From the NCBI GenBank assembly GCA_903644035.1, contig CAHJXG010000516.1, positions 1 to 6,134 of the forward strand: a DNA stretch of 6,134 bases. Reading direction: 5' to 3'. The first letter of the stretch is position 1, and every line of letters begins with the position of its first letter. The notes below the pieces were generated by a model. That model was given only the letters and a program-made list of their open reading frames with translations, was not told where the DNA came from and did no database searches. Source of the DNA: Rhodospirillales bacterium. GTDB lineage: Bacteria; Pseudomonadota; Alphaproteobacteria; Acetobacterales; Acetobacteraceae. The position numbers and the translations under genes were made by a program. Shown here in pieces: positions 1 to 5,381 of this stretch.

Positions 1-2
1 GC

Positions 3-683
3 CCCGACGTGCGGGCGGAGGGCGAGCTGCGCACCATCCTGCGCCGCCGGGCCAGCACGGCGACGGCGTTGGCGGGCGGGCGGCGGGAGGCGCCGGACGC
101 GCCCCTCCCAAAGCTCGTCATCGCCGTCTCGACGCTGGAGCCGCGCAAGAACTACCTGCGCCTGTTCCGCGGCTTCGAGATCGCGCGGCGCATGACCCAG
201 GTGCCGATGCAGCTGCTGATCGTCGCCAATCCCGGCTGGCGCTCGGACGCGGAGCTGGCCGAGCTCAAGCTGCTGGTGCGGGAGGGCGCCTACCACGTCT
301 CCGGCGTGCCGCTGGCGGAGCTGCGGGTGCTGTACTCGATGGCGCACCTGGTCGTGGCCCCCAGCCGGGCGGAGGGGTTCGACTACAGCGGCGTCGAGGG
401 CATGGCGTGCGGCGCGCCGCTGGTCGCGAGCGGCATCCCGGTGCACCGCTGGGTGTATGGCGACGCCGCCGAGTACTTCGACCCCTACGACGAGGAGGAG
501 CTGGCCACCATCCTGGCCCGCCTGGTCGAGCTGCCGCGGGAGACCGGGGCGCTGTCCGACATGCGCGACCGCGGCCTGCGCCAGGCGGCGCTGTACCAAT
601 CCGCGGCCCTGTCGCCCCGCTGGGAGCAGGCGGTGCAGTCGGTCGCCGCCCGTTCTCGCCCCGCCACGATGCAACCGGCATGA
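3..683 (+). CDS. Glycosyltransferase, GT4-like (GT-B fold), C-terminal part only
   Basis: This is the nucleotide-sugar-binding C-terminal domain of a retaining GT-B glycosyltransferase, probably cytoplasmic and acting in surface glycan assembly. Residues are counted from a GTG at base 9. A Rossmann-type strand leads into the GT4 signature STLEPRKN (about 41-48). LLIVANPGW (69-77) follows, then the EX7E motif with E122 and E130 inside SRAEGFDYSGVEGMACG, which contacts the donor nucleotide sugar. The domain ends with GDAAEYFDP (151-159). The frame is open to the left edge and the acceptor-binding N-terminal domain is missing. The real start therefore lies upstream of the window, and the GTG at base 9 is almost certainly internal. 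The stop overlaps the next start as ATGA, which implies co-transcription and translational coupling with the acyltransferase. Donor and acceptor sugars cannot be read from the sequence; a mannosyl- or glucosyltransferase is possible. Confidence 0.9.
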   Translation, partial: PDVRAEGELRTILRRRASTATALAGGRREAPDAPLPKLVIAVSTLEPRKNYLRLFRGFEIARRMTQVPMQLLIVANPGWRSDAELAELKLLVREGAYHVSGVPLAELRVLYSMAHLVVAPSRAEGFDYSGVEGMACGAPLVASGIPVHRWVYGDAAEYFDPYDEEELATILARLVELPRETGALSDMRDRGLRQAALYQSAALSPRWEQAVQSVAARSRPATMQPA

Positions 684-1774
684 CGGCCGCAGCGCACCGG
701 GACAACAACTTCGACGCCCTGCGGCTGTTCGCGGCGGGCATGGTGATCTACGGGCATGGCTGGATCCTGGCGACGCCGGCCGGGCCGGGCTTCTGGGGCG
801 TGCCGTTCGCGCGCATCGGCCTCGACATCTTCTTCGCTATCAGCGGCTACATGGTCACCGGAAGCTGGCAGCGCACGCCGCGCCTGCTGCCGTTCCTGGG
901 CAAGCGGGCGCTCCGCATCTTCCCTGGCCTGATCGCCTGCGTGCTCGCCACCGCCTACATCCTCGGCCCCCGGCTCAGCAACCTGCCGCTCCGCGCCTAC
1001 CTGCACAACGGCGAGGTGCTCAAGTACCTGCAGAACATGTGGCTGTTCCAGCGGCTGTATCTGCCCGGCGTGTTCGACGGCATGAGGTTGAACGGCGCCG
1101 TCAACGGCTCGCTGTGGAGCCTGTTCCCGGAGGCGCTGTGCTACCTGACCGTGCCGCTGCTGGCCCTGCTGCCATGGCGGCCGCGGCTCTGGGCGCTCGG
1201 CATCGGCGGCGTGGCCGCGGGCGCCACGGGCATGTGGCTGTTCTACGGCTACGAGGGCCTGCCGATCATCTTCTACAACACCGACGTCAAGTACATGCTG
1301 GTCCAGGTGCCGTTCTTCTTCCTGGGCGGCCTGTACCGGCTACTGGGCGACCGGGTGCCGAACTTCTACCGGGCCGACGTCGCCCTGCTCGGCTACACGC
1401 TGAACTGGATGGTCGCGAGCTGGTACAGCTGGTGGAACCTGCCCATCGAGTGGGTGACGCTGCCCTACATGGTCATCTGCTTCGGCCGCATGTCGATGCC
1501 GGTGGTGCGGCGGGCCGGGCGGTTCGGGGATTTCTCCTACGGCATGTACCTGTATGCCTTCCCGGTCCAGCAGATCGTGATCGCCGCCATGCCGCGCAAC
1601 GACCATCCCATCGCCACCTGCATGGTCCTGACCCTGCCGCTCGCCGCGCTGTCCTGGCACCTGGTCGAGGCGCCGGCGCTCCGCTGGAAGCCCGGCCGGT
1701 CCTTGCCCGCTACGAGCGGCCGAGCAGACGGGCCAGCAGCCCGCCCGGCGGCGGCTTCGGCGCCGTCGCAGTGA
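680..1774 (+). CDS. Acyltransferase family 3 membrane protein (probable glycan O-acyltransferase)
   Basis: This 364-residue integral inner-membrane protein belongs to the acyltransferase-3 (OafA/NodX/ExoZ-like) family. Members transfer acetyl or other acyl groups to sugars of lipopolysaccharide, exopolysaccharide or Nod factors. The N-terminus NNFDALRLFAAGMVIYGHG carries the family R-X10-H pair (R15, H26), which the family uses in catalysis. RIGLDIFFAISGYMV (46-59), FLGKRALRIFPG (72-83), NGSLWSLFPEALCYL (142-156), FGDFSYGMYLYAFPVQQ (282-298) and WHLVEAP (326-332) are also family hallmarks. About ten hydrophobic segments are visible. The ATG overlaps the upstream glycosyltransferase stop and has no clear Shine-Dalgarno, so it is probably translated by coupling. 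The last ~25 residues are a low-complexity Ala/Pro/Ser tail. That tail is encoded opposite the end of the convergent methyltransferase gene and lies beyond the usual family end. The acyl group and acceptor are unknown. Confidence 0.92.
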   Translation: MTAAAHRDNNFDALRLFAAGMVIYGHGWILATPAGPGFWGVPFARIGLDIFFAISGYMVTGSWQRTPRLLPFLGKRALRIFPGLIACVLATAYILGPRLSNLPLRAYLHNGEVLKYLQNMWLFQRLYLPGVFDGMRLNGAVNGSLWSLFPEALCYLTVPLLALLPWRPRLWALGIGGVAAGATGMWLFYGYEGLPIIFYNTDVKYMLVQVPFFFLGGLYRLLGDRVPNFYRADVALLGYTLNWMVASWYSWWNLPIEWVTLPYMVICFGRMSMPVVRRAGRFGDFSYGMYLYAFPVQQIVIAAMPRNDHPIATCMVLTLPLAALSWHLVEAPALRWKPGRSLPATSGRADGPAARPAAASAPSQ

Positions 1775-2777
1775 GGCCGGGCCAGTCGGCGTAGTTGATC
1801 CGCCGCTCCTCCTCCGCGCTGAGCGGGGCCAAGGGCTGCTCGCGGCGGCGGCCGACGACGGCGGTGTGGTAGTTCGGCAGCACGCCCTGCCGGGTTAGCA
1901 TCTGCTCGATGAGGATGACGAGCCGGGCCACCGTCTGGTCTTTGGCGTCGGACCAGTCGAAGTTCGGCAGGATGCCGGTGAAGAACGGCCGCATGATCGC
2001 GCCGCCGTAGTCCTGGCGGTGGACCACGTCGAACCATTGGTAGGTCAGCGGCAGGATGCGGGAGGCGTGCACGCCCTCCGACGGGTCGTGCCCCATCATG
2101 AACTCGAGCGACGGGCGCGGCACCATGGCGCGGGTGTGCTTCGCCAGCACGTCCCAGCGGTACTGCGGGGCGAGGCAGTCGTTCACCTCGTCCATGATCG
2201 CCAGCACCTCCGGCTCGTAGATGTGGTGGTCAGGGCCGATGTACTCGTCGAACCACAGGAGGCCGCCGGGCTTCAGCACCCGGTGCATCAGGGCGTACAT
2301 CGCCTCGATCTGGTCGAAATGGTGGATCGCCGCCTGCACGAACACCGCGTCGTATCCGGCGGTCGGCAGGTCCTCCGTCAGCACGTCGCCGCAGCGCAGG
2401 TCGAGCCGGGCCGCGTACTCCTTGTCCGCCACCCGGGCGCGGGCGCCCTCGATGGCGGTGCGCGACATCTCGTAGGCCGTGACGTGCTGGGCATAGCCCT
2501 GGGCGACCAGGTACTCCTCCAGGAACGCCATGCCCGACCCGATGGCCAGCACGCGGGCAGGCGGCGGCGTGAAGAACTGCCGGGCGATGCTGTCCACCGA
2601 CCAGCCGTCGAGCGACCCGGTCAGCGGCTTGGCGACGGCGTGCTGATACAGGAACTTGTGCTGGGTGAAGTCGATGGGATCGCCCTCGATCACCGCCTGG
2701 GACCCGACGTGCTCCCCCTTCTCGTAGCGCTCGTCCCAGATCGCGGTGGCGTCGGCGGCGGGCTTCTCGGTGTCCAT
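1710..2777 (-). CDS. Class I SAM-dependent methyltransferase
   Basis: This 355-residue soluble protein has a Rossmann-fold methyltransferase core at about residues 65-185. Motif I reads VLAIGSGMA (76-84), with GSG in place of the common GCG. The acidic residue that would hold the SAM ribose is E103 in VTAYEMS. GDVL (130-133) would contact adenine, YDAVFVQAAIHHF (142-154) is motif II, and VLKPGGLLWFDEYIGP (167-182) is motif III. An N-terminal extension (1-60) and a long C-terminal region (185-355) fit no substrate family I recognise. The ATG follows TAGGA with a 7-nt gap. The gene lies 39 bp downstream of the UDP-glucuronate decarboxylase on the same strand, so the two form an operon. Its last 65 bp overlap the convergent acyltransferase. 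A role in methylating a sugar or glycan is inferred from context only. Confidence 0.88.
   Translation of the reverse strand: MDTEKPAADATAIWDERYEKGEHVGSQAVIEGDPIDFTQHKFLYQHAVAKPLTGSLDGWSVDSIARQFFTPPPARVLAIGSGMAFLEEYLVAQGYAQHVTAYEMSRTAIEGARARVADKEYAARLDLRCGDVLTEDLPTAGYDAVFVQAAIHHFDQIEAMYALMHRVLKPGGLLWFDEYIGPDHHIYEPEVLAIMDEVNDCLAPQYRWDVLAKHTRAMVPRPSLEFMMGHDPSEGVHASRILPLTYQWFDVVHRQDYGGAIMRPFFTGILPNFDWSDAKDQTVARLVILIEQMLTRQGVLPNYHTAVVGRRREQPLAPLSAEEERRINYADWPGLTATAPKPPPGGLLARLLGRS
1746..1768 (+). other. UUCG-capped hairpin at the convergent gene junction
   Basis: Bases 1746-1755 pair with 1760-1768 through nine pairs, including one G-U and one bulged G at 1753. A C(TTCG)G tetraloop at 1755-1760 closes the stem. 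It sits just before the acyltransferase stop and inside the methyltransferase 3' end. There is no T-run after it, so it is not a classic intrinsic terminator. The cUUCGg loop and the G-U pair favour folding in the plus-strand transcript. It may act as a 3' stabiliser or weak terminator for that mRNA. Confidence 0.35.
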
Positions 2778-2784
2778 GCTCGTG

Positions 2785-2789
2785 TCCTA
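2785..2789 (-). promoter_or_regulatory. Ribosome binding site of the methyltransferase gene
   Basis: On the minus strand the sequence reads TAGGA, then seven bases, then ATG. This supports the ATG at 2777 as the start. Confidence 0.55.
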
Positions 2790-2796
2790 CGTAAGG

Positions 2797-2810
2797 ATCA
2801 TTTCGATGAT
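2797..2810 (-). other. Small hairpin between decarboxylase and methyltransferase genes
   Basis: A perfect 5-bp inverted repeat (ATCAT / ATGAT) with a 4-base loop lies in the 39-bp gap between the two minus-strand genes. It is AU-rich and has no following U-run, so it is not a convincing terminator. It could affect mRNA processing between the two cistrons or be chance. Confidence 0.2.
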
Positions 2811-2816
2811 GCGTCC

Positions 2817-3794
2817 TCAGCGTCCATGCACCATCAGACCCGGCGGCAGCGTGGACAGCAAGGCCTCGAAATACGGGATCGTCCGCCCCAGCCCCTCGGT
2901 CAGCGAGACCGTCGGCTCCCAGCCCAGCGCCGCCTTGGCCTGCGCGATGTCCGGGCGCCGCTGCTTGGGGTCGTCCTCCGGCAGGGGCCGGTGGATGATG
3001 CGGGACTGCGACCCCGTGAGGTCGATCACCTGCTGCGCCAGCTCCAGGATGGTGAACTCCCCGGGGTTGCCGAGGTTCACCGGGCCTGCGATCTCCGCCG
3101 GGCTGTCCATCAGCTTGACGAAGCCGTCGATCAGGTCGTCGACGTAGCAGAACGACCGCGTCTGCTGCCCCTCCCCGAACACCGTGATGTCCTGGTTGGT
3201 CAGCGCCTGCACGATGAAGCTCGACACCACCCGGCCGTCGCGCGGGTGGGTGCGGGGGCCGTAGGTGTTGAAGATGCGCGCCACCTTGATCTGGAGCTTG
3301 TGCTGGCGGCGGTAGTCGAAGAACAGCGTCTCGGCGCAGCGCTTGCCCTCGTCGTAGCACGATCGCGAGCCGATGGGGTTCACGTTGCCCCAGTACTCCT
3401 CGGTCTGCGGATGCACCGAGGGGTCGCCGTACACCTCGCTGGTGGACGCCTGGAAGATCTTGGCGCCGGTCCGCTTGGCGAGGCCCAGCATGTTGATGGC
3501 GCCGAGCACGCTGGTCTTGGTGGTCTGCACGGGGTCGCGCTGGTAGTGGATGGGCGACGCCGGGCAGGCGAGATTGTAGATCTCGTCCACCTCGACAAAC
3601 AGCGGGAAGGTCACGTCGTGGCGCATCAGCTCGAAATTGCGGTTGTCGTGCAGGTGCGCGATGTTGCGCGGCGTGCCCGTGAAGAAGTTATCGACGCAGA
3701 GCACATGGCACCCGGCATCCAGCAGGCGTTCGCAGAGATGGGAGCCCAGGAAGCCGGCACCGCCCGTCACGAGGACACGACGCTCAAGATGCAA
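2817..3794 (-). CDS. uxs: UDP-glucuronate decarboxylase (UDP-xylose synthase)
   Basis: This cytoplasmic 325-residue extended short-chain dehydrogenase/reductase oxidises, decarboxylates and re-reduces UDP-glucuronate, using tightly bound NAD+, to give UDP-xylose. The glycine-rich NAD motif is [10 protein letters not shown] (11-20). The NAD ribose is expected to bind at D35 in [10 protein letters not shown]. The family-diagnostic stretch [14 protein letters not shown] is at 72-85. The TSE catalytic triplet is at 118-120 and the Tyr-Lys dyad at Y147 and K151 in [17 protein letters not shown] (172-181) and RSFCYVDD (213-220) follow. Length and order match bacterial UXS along the whole chain; one small departure is T182, where relatives usually have Met after YGPR. 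The start is TTG at 3794, supported by AGGAG seven bases upstream. It is the first gene of the minus-strand operon and is divergent from UDP-glucose dehydrogenase, which supplies its substrate. Confidence 0.95.
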   Translation of the reverse strand: MHLERRVLVTGGAGFLGSHLCERLLDAGCHVLCVDNFFTGTPRNIAHLHDNRNFELMRHDVTFPLFVEVDEIYNLACPASPIHYQRDPVQTTKTSVLGAINMLGLAKRTGAKIFQASTSEVYGDPSVHPQTEEYWGNVNPIGSRSCYDEGKRCAETLFFDYRRQHKLQIKVARIFNTYGPRTHPRDGRVVSSFIVQALTNQDITVFGEGQQTRSFCYVDDLIDGFVKLMDSPAEIAGPVNLGNPGEFTILELAQQVIDLTGSQSRIIHRPLPEDDPKQRRPDIAQAKAALGWEPTVSLTEGLGRTIPYFEALLSTLPPGLMVHGR

Positions 3795-3801
3795 TGAACC
3801 G

Positions 3802-3806
3802 CTCCT
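3802..3806 (-). promoter_or_regulatory. Ribosome binding site deciding the TTG start of uxs
   Basis: The minus strand reads AGGAG, then seven bases, then TTG at 3794. No ATG or GTG lies nearby in frame that would keep the conserved N-terminal beta strand, so this site fixes the start. Confidence 0.6.
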
Positions 3807-3817
3807 GTCAATACAGG
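3804..3817 (-). other. Hairpin overlapping the uxs Shine-Dalgarno
   Basis: On the minus strand CCTGT and ACAGG form a perfect 5-bp stem around the loop ATTG. The 3' arm contains the AGG of the AGGAG ribosome binding site. If it folds in the mRNA it would partly hide the site. The stem is short, so a regulatory effect is uncertain. Confidence 0.3.
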
Positions 3818-3821
3818 CTTG

Positions 3822-3846
3822 TTACCGCGGCGCGGCGCAGTGGTAA
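3822..3846. repeat. Inverted repeat TTACC-N15-GGTAA
   Basis: A perfect 5-bp inverted repeat (6 of 7 if extended inward to TTACCGC / GTGGTAA) lies midway in the divergent region and overlaps the candidate -10 element. It could be an operator half-site pair, but the arms are short enough to arise by chance. Confidence 0.25.
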
Positions 3847-3903
3847 ACTGCCTGGCCGCCTCTGGTGCCCGTCTGGTCCTGCGGCTGCGGGTGTGCCATG
3901 TTA

Positions 3904-3932
3904 CGCCGAACTAATGAAAGCGGCGCTTAGTT
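3904..3932 (+). other. Two mutually exclusive stems in the ugd leader
   Basis: Arm CGCCG (3904-3908) can pair with CGGCG (3921-3925), and arm AACTAA (3909-3914) can pair with TTAGTT (3927-3932). The arms interleave, and the linkers (0 and 1 base) look too short for a simple pseudoknot, so the two stems compete. They end 15 bases before the ugd Shine-Dalgarno. The second stem could also be a DNA operator. Confidence 0.3.
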
Positions 3933-3947
3933 AAGTCAGGTTGGCCG

Positions 3948-3952
3948 GGAGA
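3948..3952 (+). promoter_or_regulatory. Ribosome binding site deciding the TTG start of ugd
   Basis: GGAGA sits seven bases before the TTG at 3960. The next in-frame ATG, at 3972, would remove the first beta strand of the dinucleotide-binding fold, so the TTG is preferred. Confidence 0.55.
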
Positions 3953-3959
3953 CAGGGTT

Positions 3960-5285
3960 TTGCGCATTGCGATGATCGGCGGCGGCTACGTGGGCCTGGT
4001 ATCCGGCGCCTGCTTCGCCGATTTGGGCGTGGAGGTCGGCGTGGTCGAATCCGACCCGGCGAAGCTGGCCGCCCTGAGCGAGGGCCGGATGCCCATCTAC
4101 GAGCCGGGACTCGACCGGCTGGTGGCGGACAACGTCGCCGCCGGGCGCCTCGGCTTCAGCGATGACCTGGCCGCGACCGTCGCCGGCGCGGAGGCCGTGT
4201 TCATCGCCGTCGGCACCCCCACCCGCCGCGGCGACGGCCACGCCGACGTGTCGTATGTCAACGCCGCCGCCGAGCAGGTCGCACGCTCCCTCACCGGCTA
4301 CGCCGTCGTCGTCACCAAGTCGACCGTCCCCGTCGGTACCGGCCGCCGCATCGCCGAGATCATGCGCCGCGCCCGCCCCGACCTCGAGGTCGATGTCGCG
4401 AGCAACCCCGAGTTCCTGCGCGAGGGCAGCGCCATCGGCGACTTCATGCGCCCCGACCGCGTGGTGATCGGCACCGACAGCGAGCGCGCGCGCGACGTGC
4501 TGCGCCGCCTCTACCGCCCGCTCTATTTGATCGAGGCGCCGATCCTGTTCACGAGCCTCGAGGCGGCGGAGCTGACCAAGTACGCCGCCAACTCGTTCCT
4601 TGCGATGAAGGTGACCTTCATCAACGAGATGGCAGACCTCTGCGAGAAGGTCGGCGCCGACGTGCACGACGTGGCCCGCGGCATCGGCCTCGACGGCCGC
4701 ATCGGGCGCAAGTTCCTGCATCCGGGGCCGGGCTTCGGCGGCAGCTGCTTCCCGAAGGACACGCTGGCCCTGATGCGCATCGCCCAGGACTGGGGCGCGC
4801 CGTCCCGCCTGGTCGAGGCGACGGTCGCGGTGAACGACGCGCGCAAGTCCGGCATGGCCGCCCGCATCATCCAAGCCTGCGGCGGGTCGGTGCACGGCCT
4901 CGCCATCGCGGTGCTCGGCCTGACCTTCAAGCCGGAGACGGACGACATGCGCGACGCGCCGAGCGTCCCCATCATCAGCCGCTTAGCGGAGGAAGGCGCG
5001 GCCATCCGCACGTTCGACCCGGTCGGCATGGACCACGCCCGCGCCCTGCTGCCGGACAGCGTGACTTATTGCACCGACGCCTACGACGCCGCCCAGGGCG
5101 CGGACGTGCTGGTGGTGGTGACCGAGTGGAACGAGTTCCGGGCCTTGTCGCCCGCGCGGCTGCGCGACGCGATGCGCGGGCGCCTGGTGATGGACCTCCG
5201 CAACGTGTTCGACCCGGCGGCCTTCGACGCGGCCGGGCTGGACTACCGCGGGATCGGGCGGACGGCGGGCAGGCCCCGGCAGTGA
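3960..5285 (+). CDS. ugd: UDP-glucose 6-dehydrogenase
   Basis: This cytoplasmic 441-residue enzyme oxidises UDP-glucose twice with NAD+ to give UDP-glucuronate. It belongs to the UDP-glucose/GDP-mannose dehydrogenase family and has the usual length. The NAD-binding motif is IGGGYVGLVSGACFADLG (6-23). STVPVGTGRR (121-130) and SNPEFLREGSAIGDFMRPDRVVIG (148-171) follow, with E151 as a conserved catalytic-site residue. The central helix ELTKYAANSFLAMKVTFINEM carries K207. GRIGRKFLHPGPGFGGSCFPKD (246-267) contains the catalytic cysteine C263 and D267. The C-terminal UDP-binding domain shows LGLTFKPETDDMRDAPS (319-335). The start is TTG at 3960, chosen because MRIAMIGGGYVGL is the normal family N-terminus and GGAGA precedes it. 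It is divergent from uxs, which uses its product, and is followed after 96 bp by a glycosyltransferase. No family residue I know of is missing. Confidence 0.96.
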   Translation: MRIAMIGGGYVGLVSGACFADLGVEVGVVESDPAKLAALSEGRMPIYEPGLDRLVADNVAAGRLGFSDDLAATVAGAEAVFIAVGTPTRRGDGHADVSYVNAAAEQVARSLTGYAVVVTKSTVPVGTGRRIAEIMRRARPDLEVDVASNPEFLREGSAIGDFMRPDRVVIGTDSERARDVLRRLYRPLYLIEAPILFTSLEAAELTKYAANSFLAMKVTFINEMADLCEKVGADVHDVARGIGLDGRIGRKFLHPGPGFGGSCFPKDTLALMRIAQDWGAPSRLVEATVAVNDARKSGMAARIIQACGGSVHGLAIAVLGLTFKPETDDMRDAPSVPIISRLAEEGAAIRTFDPVGMDHARALLPDSVTYCTDAYDAAQGADVLVVVTEWNEFRALSPARLRDAMRGRLVMDLRNVFDPAAFDAAGLDYRGIGRTAGRPRQ

Positions 5286-5369
5286 TGCGGCCGGCCCGGG
5301 CGGCGCCCCCCGCGGATGCGCCGGACCGGTTCCATCCCTCCTGCCATGCCGCGCACCCATAAACCTTGC

Positions 5370-5376
5370 GGAGGGG
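5370..5376 (+). promoter_or_regulatory. Strong ribosome binding site of the GT2 gene
   Basis: GGAGGGG lies five bases before the GTG at 5382 and selects it over an in-frame ATG at 5346, which has no purine-rich site in front of it. Confidence 0.6.
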
Positions 5377-5381
5377 CCTCG

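Larger units (their letters stand above)
3795..3959. promoter_or_regulatory. Divergent intergenic region between uxs and ugd
   Basis: This 165-bp gap separates two head-to-head genes and must hold the start signals for both unless they are transcribed from further away. It is less GC-rich than its flanks at 3898-3940. I see no strong sigma-70 promoter. The best plus-strand candidate is an extended -10-like TGGTAAACT at 3841-3849 with only a loose -35 (TTGTTA, about 19 bases upstream). The region carries inverted repeats at 3804-3817, 3822-3846, 3904-3925 and 3909-3932. It also has tiny open frames at 3898-3930 and 3914-3934, which are too short to call as genes. Confidence 0.55.

Noticed and set aside
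407..679. Upstream extension of the acyltransferase frame to base 407
   Set aside because: The added 91 residues are Arg/Ala/Pro-rich shadow of the glycosyltransferase frame. The family N-terminus begins right after the ATG at 680.
2019..3797. A 592-codon plus-strand open frame opposite the methyltransferase and decarboxylase genes
   Set aside because: Its translation is low-complexity, rich in Arg, His, Val, Gly and Asp, with no recognisable domain. It lies exactly antisense to two genes with clear family motifs. Long antisense frames are expected in GC-rich coding DNA.
3807..3812. A perfect TTGACA on the minus strand, a possible -35 box
   Set aside because: It is only 13 bases before the uxs start, so any transcript from it would begin inside the gene. 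No -10 hexamer lies at the right distance, and it overlaps the ribosome binding site hairpin.
3936..4895. A 319-codon minus-strand frame opposite ugd
   Set aside because: It shows the same antisense shadow pattern with Ala, Gly, Asp and His bias. ugd on the plus strand has full-length family conservation.
5286..5381. Possible terminator or regulatory element between ugd and the GT2 gene
   Set aside because: There are GC palindromes such as GCCCGGGC but no stem followed by a T-run. Apart from the ribosome binding site I see nothing supportable, and the two genes may be co-transcribed.
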